Shown: positions 6,012 through 9,500 of the stretch, in pieces | Layout: each line of letters starts with the position of its first letter | Position numbering within the stretch: the first letter of the stretch is position 1 | Made by a program: the position numbers and the translations under genes | The notes under the pieces: generated by a model | Database searches by the model: none | Told to the model about the DNA's origin: nothing | Seen by the model: the letters and a program-made list of their open reading frames with translations, nothing else | DNA from: Clostridia bacterium | GTDB lineage: Bacteria > Bacillota > Peptococcia > DRI-13 > DTU073 | Direction of reading: 5' to 3' | Assembly: GCA_012842035.1 (NCBI GenBank) | Contig: DUTO01000223.1 | Span: 1-9,500, forward strand | DNA: 9,500 bases

Positions 6012-6013
6012 AA

Positions 6014-6481
6014 TTGGAAATCATGCGTTTATTAGAAGAATTTGAAAATGTAGTGGAAGAGAGTCCTCGTATTCCGATGACGGGAAAGGTGATTATTAAT
6101 GAGGATACTTTGTATAATTTTGTAGATGGATTTAGAGCAATGCTTCCGGAAACAGTAAGGGAATCCGAGTGGATTTTGCGAGAAAAAGAAAGGATTTTAC
6201 TGCAAGCGGAAAAGGAGGCCGATACGATTGTCGATACTGCCAAAAGCAAATTAGAGAGAATTGCCGGGGAAAGTGAAATAGTTAAAGTGGCCAAAATTCA
6301 GGGGGAAGAAATAGTAAGTAATGCCCGCGATGTATCACGGGAAATAACAAAAGGAGCGCTTAGTTATGCCGATGAAGTAATGGCTCGTTTACAGGAGCAA
6401 TTGGAAAAAACAATGCTGGTTGTTAATCAGGGACGTCAAGAAATAAGAGTAAATTTTAGGGATAAGAATATTGACGAATAA
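6014..6481 (+). CDS. Coiled-coil protein of unknown function (annotated in relatives as ATPase / ATP synthase subunit B-like)
   Basis: A 155-residue soluble protein without signal peptide, membrane segment or nucleotide-binding motif. Residues 1-48 form a conserved head, ESPRIPMTGKVIINEDTL then NFVDGFRAMLP (about 16-45). The rest, about 49-140, is a charged helix rich in Glu, Lys, Ala and Ile (REKERILLQAEKEADTIVDTAKSKLERI), predicted to form a coiled coil. Proteins with this head and tail occur beside rsmD and coaD in many clostridia and are often labelled ATPase or F0 subunit B-like. I see no support for an ATPase activity, since Walker motifs are absent. The similarity to subunit B probably reflects coiled-coil composition only. 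The tight spacing to rsmD implies co-transcription. The function is unknown. Confidence 0.7.
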   Translation: MEIMRLLEEFENVVEESPRIPMTGKVIINEDTLYNFVDGFRAMLPETVRESEWILREKERILLQAEKEADTIVDTAKSKLERIAGESEIVKVAKIQGEEIVSNARDVSREITKGALSYADEVMARLQEQLEKTMLVVNQGRQEIRVNFRDKNIDE

Positions 6482-6500
6482 AAGAGAAAAAGAGGACTTA

Positions 6501-6528
6501 TTGAAATATTAAAAAAGTATGGTAAAAT
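6501..6528 (+). promoter_or_regulatory. Sigma-A-type promoter upstream of pilB
   Basis: TTGAAA (6501-6506, 5 of 6 bases) and TAAAAT (6523-6528, 5 of 6 bases), separated by 16 bases, with TG in the extended -10 position (TGGTAAAAT). The pilB start is 82 bases beyond the -10, so the leader is about 75 bases with no clear riboswitch fold. It would let the pilus genes be transcribed apart from rsmD. Confidence 0.6.
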
Positions 6529-6594
6529 ATAGATAAGGGATTAAGGTAAAAATAGGCAATGCGTGTCATGTTGAATAAAAAAATCTAAAATAAT

Positions 6595-6604
6595 AAAGAG
6601 GTGA
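6595..6604 (+). promoter_or_regulatory. Ribosome binding site deciding the TTG start of pilB
   Basis: AAAGAGGTGA lies 7 bases (from GAGGTG) before TTG 6611. The encoded N-terminus runs straight into the first MshEN domain, and no in-frame ATG exists before the middle of that domain. Confidence 0.7.
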
Positions 6605-6610
6605 AACTTC

Positions 6611-9280
6611 TTGGCTATAAACAAATCTGTTATAGGTGAAACTTTTGTTAGGGCAGGTCAAATTACAGAAGAACAATTAAAATTAGTGCAAAAAAAACAA
6701 GAAACGACAGGTAAAAGACTTGAAGATGTTTTACAAGAAGAAGGCTTAATGACCGAAGAGGAAATTAAGCAATTTCTTAAACGTAAGTTTAATATTGGTT
6801 TCGTGGACTTAGCCAAGCAGGAGATACAAACAGATACGCCCCTTTTGCTCAGCGAAGAGTTGGCCAGAAAATATACGGTCATTCCTTTTAAAAAAAGTTC
6901 CTATCGCTTGCTCGTCGCCATGGCCGATCCTTATGACTTACAAGCAATAGAGGAGCTTACTGTCGCTACGGAATTAAATATTTTGCCTCGTCAAGCTGAG
7001 GCTAAAGAAATAATGAAAAAAATTAATGATCATTACGGAGAAGAACAGTCTGGGGATTTGTCCCCTGCTGCAGAAATAGATTTTGCCGAAGAAGAAAAAA
7101 TAGTTAAATTAAGGGCACAAAGTAAATTGGAGGAAGAGGCGAAAAAAGCCGAAGAAGCGGCGAAGAAACAAGCAGAACTGGAAGTGAAGCGAAAGGCTGA
7201 GGAGGCCGCCAGAAAAAAGGCTGAAGCAGAGGCGCAAAAGGCGGAAGAGGAAGCTCGCCAGAGAGCTGAAGAGGAAGCAAAGCGCAAAGCTGAGGCAGAA
7301 GCTCGTCGCAGAGCAGAAGAAGAGGCAAAGCGCAGAGCTGAAGAAGCACAAAGAAAAGCCGAGGAGGAAGCCAGAAAGAGAGCCGAAGCAGAAGCGAAAA
7401 AAAAGGCCGAAACAGAGGCCAAAAGAAAGGCTGCAGAAAAAGCGAAGAAACAGGCAGAACTAGAAGCGAAGCGAAAAGCTAAGGAAGAGAGCAAGAAAAA
7501 AATTGCGTTAGAAGAAGAAAAAGGAAGAAAAAAAGCAGGAAAAGACGAAGTGCTTAGCGAAGAAAAAGAAGAGAAAAAATTGTCTAAGCAAGAAAAAAAG
7601 AAGCTGGAAACTAAAAGAGCTAGATTAGGAGCAATTTTAGTCGAAAAAGGATTAATTTCTGAAGATAATTTGGAGGCGGCATTGAAAATTCAAAAAGAAA
7701 CGAAAAAAAAGCTGGGTGAAATTCTTGTTGATAATGGTTTAGTGCAAGAAGATGACCTTGTTGATATTTTAAGTGAGCAAATGGGCTTTCCTTATGTAGA
7801 ACTTAGTAAAGTACTTATTAACCCTAAGGTTCCTGGATTAATTAAAGAAAGCTTAGCGAGAAAACATGTCTTAATTCCGATAAAAATAGAAAATGGTCGT
7901 CTTGTGGTGGCGATGTCGGATCCGCTTAATGTTTATGCTGTTGATGACATTAGGATAGCTACAGGATATGGAGTTATTCCTTATATAGCCGGGAAAAGAG
8001 AAATATTAAAAGCAATTGAGTTTCATTATGGACAACAAAGTACGGAAGAAGCTATTGAAGATTTAATGCGCGAATTAGATGCCGAAGAAATGGAAGAATT
8101 GGATCAAAAAACGCTTGATGAGATTAATAATGCACCTTTAGTACGCTTAGTAAATTCTTTGTTAAGACAGGCCGTGATTATGAAGGCGAGTGATATTCAT
8201 GTTGAGCCCTTTGAAAGTCGTGTCCGGGTACGTTTTAGAATTGATGGGGATTTACAAGAAATAATGTCTTTAGATATTAACACTCATGCTGCCGTTGTTG
8301 CCAGAATTAAAATTATGGGGAAAATGGATATTGCGGAAAAACGCATTCCTCAGGATGGACGGGTAGGCATAAAAATAGAAGACCGTCGGATTGATTTACG
8401 TCTTGCTTCTATGCCTACAACTTATGGCGAAAAAATGGTAATCAGGCTCTTAGACAGAGAAAATATCTTTATTCATAAAAGTCAATTGGGTTTTACGGAG
8501 GCGAATATTGAAAGATTAGATAAAATCATTCGTTATCCTTATGGCATCATTTTAGCCACCGGTCCTACAGGATGTGGAAAAACAAGTACTCTTTATACTG
8601 TTTTATCTGAATTGAATAAAGTAAACCGCAATATTATTACGATAGAAGACCCGGTCGAATTTAAAATATCCGGAATTAACCAAGTGCAAGTCAATCCTAA
8701 AGCAAATTTAACTTTTGCCAATGGTCTTCGTTCTATTCTTAGGCAGGATCCGGATATCATTATGGTTGGAGAAATCAGGGATACAGAGACAGTACAGATC
8801 GCGGTAAGAGCAGCGATTACCGGTCATCTGGTTTTGAGTACAGTACATACAAATGATACAGCATCAACAATTATTCGTTTAATTGATATGGGTATAGAAC
8901 CGTATCTTATCTCTAATTCTGTGGTGGGAATTATTGCTCAAAGATTAGTTAAAAAGATTTGTCCGGAATGTAAAGAAAAATATCAATCTACAGAAAAAGA
9001 AAGACTTTTATTGGAGATAGATTCTTCTGTTCCTCTTTATACCGGGAGAGGCTGCCCAACTTGTAATAATACAGGTTATAAAGGGAGAACGGCAATTGCC
9101 GAAATTATGGAAATGGATGCTAAAGTTAAAAGATTAATTGATATTGGAGAAAGTGCGGATTTAATAAAGCAGACAGCTAAAGAACACGGGATGATTGATT
9201 TACAAGAGAATTGTAGAGAATTGGTTCTTAATGGTGTGACCACCATTGATGAATACATAAGAAATACTTATATTAGTTAG
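6611..9280 (+). CDS. pilB: Type IV pilus / type II secretion assembly ATPase PilB (GspE family) with two MshEN domains and a long charged helix
   Basis: Cytoplasmic hexameric ATPase that powers pilin or pseudopilin assembly through the PilC platform. It has 889 residues, against about 560 normally. Domains: MshEN-like domain 1 (about 5-143); an Ala/Glu/Lys/Arg-rich helix (about 158-335) with 8-residue periodicity at 180-297; MshEN-like domain 2 (about 336-474); the N2 domain, including ASDIHVEP (526-533); and the C-terminal RecA-like domain. Catalytic motifs are all present: Walker A GPTGCGKTST (651-660), Asp box ITIEDPVEF (676-684), Walker B DPDIIMVGEIRD (713-724) and His box GHLVLSTVHTND (738-749). 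A CxxC pair, Cys784/Cys787 and Cys815/Cys818, forms the usual zinc site. Domain 2 keeps RLG and KLG motifs like the cyclic-di-GMP-binding MshEN of MshE, while domain 1 has drifted. The enzyme looks intact and active. The insert and duplicated N-domain are the oddity. pilC follows, 14 bases after the stop. Confidence 0.95.
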   Translation: MAINKSVIGETFVRAGQITEEQLKLVQKKQETTGKRLEDVLQEEGLMTEEEIKQFLKRKFNIGFVDLAKQEIQTDTPLLLSEELARKYTVIPFKKSSYRLLVAMADPYDLQAIEELTVATELNILPRQAEAKEIMKKINDHYGEEQSGDLSPAAEIDFAEEEKIVKLRAQSKLEEEAKKAEEAAKKQAELEVKRKAEEAARKKAEAEAQKAEEEARQRAEEEAKRKAEAEARRRAEEEAKRRAEEAQRKAEEEARKRAEAEAKKKAETEAKRKAAEKAKKQAELEAKRKAKEESKKKIALEEEKGRKKAGKDEVLSEEKEEKKLSKQEKKKLETKRARLGAILVEKGLISEDNLEAALKIQKETKKKLGEILVDNGLVQEDDLVDILSEQMGFPYVELSKVLINPKVPGLIKESLARKHVLIPIKIENGRLVVAMSDPLNVYAVDDIRIATGYGVIPYIAGKREILKAIEFHYGQQSTEEAIEDLMRELDAEEMEELDQKTLDEINNAPLVRLVNSLLRQAVIMKASDIHVEPFESRVRVRFRIDGDLQEIMSLDINTHAAVVARIKIMGKMDIAEKRIPQDGRVGIKIEDRRIDLRLASMPTTYGEKMVIRLLDRENIFIHKSQLGFTEANIERLDKIIRYPYGIILATGPTGCGKTSTLYTVLSELNKVNRNIITIEDPVEFKISGINQVQVNPKANLTFANGLRSILRQDPDIIMVGEIRDTETVQIAVRAAITGHLVLSTVHTNDTASTIIRLIDMGIEPYLISNSVVGIIAQRLVKKICPECKEKYQSTEKERLLLEIDSSVPLYTGRGCPTCNNTGYKGRTAIAEIMEMDAKVKRLIDIGESADLIKQTAKEHGMIDLQENCRELVLNGVTTIDEYIRNTYIS
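7148..7501 (+). repeat. Degenerate 24-bp (8-residue) tandem repeat inside pilB
   Basis: Fifteen consecutive units of the form A-E-x-E-A-+-+-+ encode PilB residues 180-297. Thirteen are 8 residues long, and two (residues 204-210 and 243-249) are 7. The units are diverged at DNA level, so this is an old expansion. The + strand is strongly purine-rich here. Confidence 0.85.
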
Positions 9281-9287
9281 GAGGAGG
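9279..9287 (+). promoter_or_regulatory. Ribosome binding site of pilC overlapping the pilB stop
   Basis: AGGAGGAGG overlaps the last two bases of the pilB stop codon and lies 7 bases before the ATG at 9295, indicating translational coupling of pilB and pilC. Confidence 0.75.
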
Positions 9288-9294
9288 GTAGTGT

Positions 9295-9500
9295 ATGGCG
9301 ACTTTTGTTTATGAAGCTGTAAACAATATGGGGGAGACAGTAAAAAGTACATATGAAGCTTCTGCCAGAGATGAAGTTTTAGAAATGTTGGAAAAGAAAA
9401 AATTATATCCGATAAAGGTTGAAGAGACGGTTGGTAAAGAAATAAAAACCCCTGTTTCTTTACAGCGAGTAAAATTAAGAGCCGAAACCTGTCTACAGAA
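9295..9500 (+). CDS. pilC: Type IV pilus / type II secretion platform protein PilC (GspF family), 3' partial
   Basis: N-terminal 68 residues of the inner-membrane platform protein that interacts with PilB and transmits its motion to the growing pilus. The visible part, MATFVYEAVNNMGETVKSTY and then ARDEVLEMLEKKKLYPIKVEE, has the family layout: a short beta-strand start (F.Y.A....G), a Glu/Ala helix (the A...V...L...K..P pattern) and a following linker. The membrane helices lie beyond the window edge. The gene starts 14 bases after pilB with no pilT between, which is compatible with a PilB-PilC or GspE-GspF operon. Whether the system makes pili or secretes proteins cannot be told from this window. 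Confidence 0.85.
   Translation, partial: MATFVYEAVNNMGETVKSTYEASARDEVLEMLEKKKLYPIKVEETVGKEIKTPVSLQRVKLRAETCLQ

Noticed and set aside
5996..6013. ATG 5996 as start of the coiled-coil gene
   Set aside because: It overlaps the ribosome binding site GGGGGGAGGAA itself and has no site upstream. TTG 6014 is correctly spaced.
7033..7494. Long open frames on the - strand opposite the PilB charged helix
   Set aside because: Several overlapping frames are open only because the repeated GAA/GCA/AAG/GAG codons lack stop complements. The products are Ser/Ala/Phe/Leu low-complexity chains with no supported start.

Overview
The window looks like chromosome of an anaerobic, endospore-forming member of the Bacillota. 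The evidence is low GC with strong GGAGG-type ribosome binding sites and frequent TTG/GTG starts, an alpha/beta-type small acid-soluble spore protein (SASP), the spore germination protease GPR, and a sodium-pumping biotin decarboxylase of the kind used in fermentative propionate/succinate metabolism. A Negativicutes or Peptococcaceae-like host would fit. The lineage is an inference; nothing here fixes genus.

Layout. (1) Positions 1-3524, + strand: a four-gene operon, alpha (5' end cut by the window edge), gamma/delta, biotin carrier and beta subunits, read as a Na+-translocating methylmalonyl-CoA decarboxylase in the order mmdA-mmdD-mmdC-mmdB. It ends at an intrinsic terminator (3551-3585). 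(2) Positions 3656-4061, + strand: two small genes one base apart, a divergent SASP-like protein and a standard alpha/beta SASP. (3) Positions 4147-5133, - strand: gpr, the protease that degrades SASPs at germination. It converges on its substrate genes and shares a 16-bp perfect-stem bidirectional terminator with them. A sigma-F-like promoter lies just upstream of gpr. (4) Positions 5134-5426: a divergent intergenic region with the gpr promoter, an unexplained terminator-like hairpin and a sigma-A-type promoter for rsmD. (5) Positions 5427-6481, + strand: rsmD (16S rRNA guanine-N2 methyltransferase) and a coiled-coil protein of unknown function. (6) From 6611, + strand: a type IV pilus/type II secretion assembly operon, pilB then pilC (cut by the window edge).

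How the genes work together. The alpha subunit transfers the carboxyl group from the acyl-CoA to biotin on the MmdC carrier. The membrane beta subunit decarboxylates carboxybiotin and exports Na+, and the gamma/delta subunit holds the complex together. The SASPs coat spore DNA, and GPR hydrolyses them on germination. PilB is the ATPase and PilC the inner-membrane platform that drive pilus or pseudopilus assembly.

The least ordinary object is PilB. At 889 residues it is far longer than the usual roughly 560. It carries two MshEN-type N-terminal domains separated by about 180 residues rich in Ala, Glu, Lys and Arg, with a regular 8-residue period. This suggests a long rigid helix between two potential cyclic-di-GMP-responsive domains. 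No wholly unknown system, CRISPR array, insertion sequence or RNA gene was seen.
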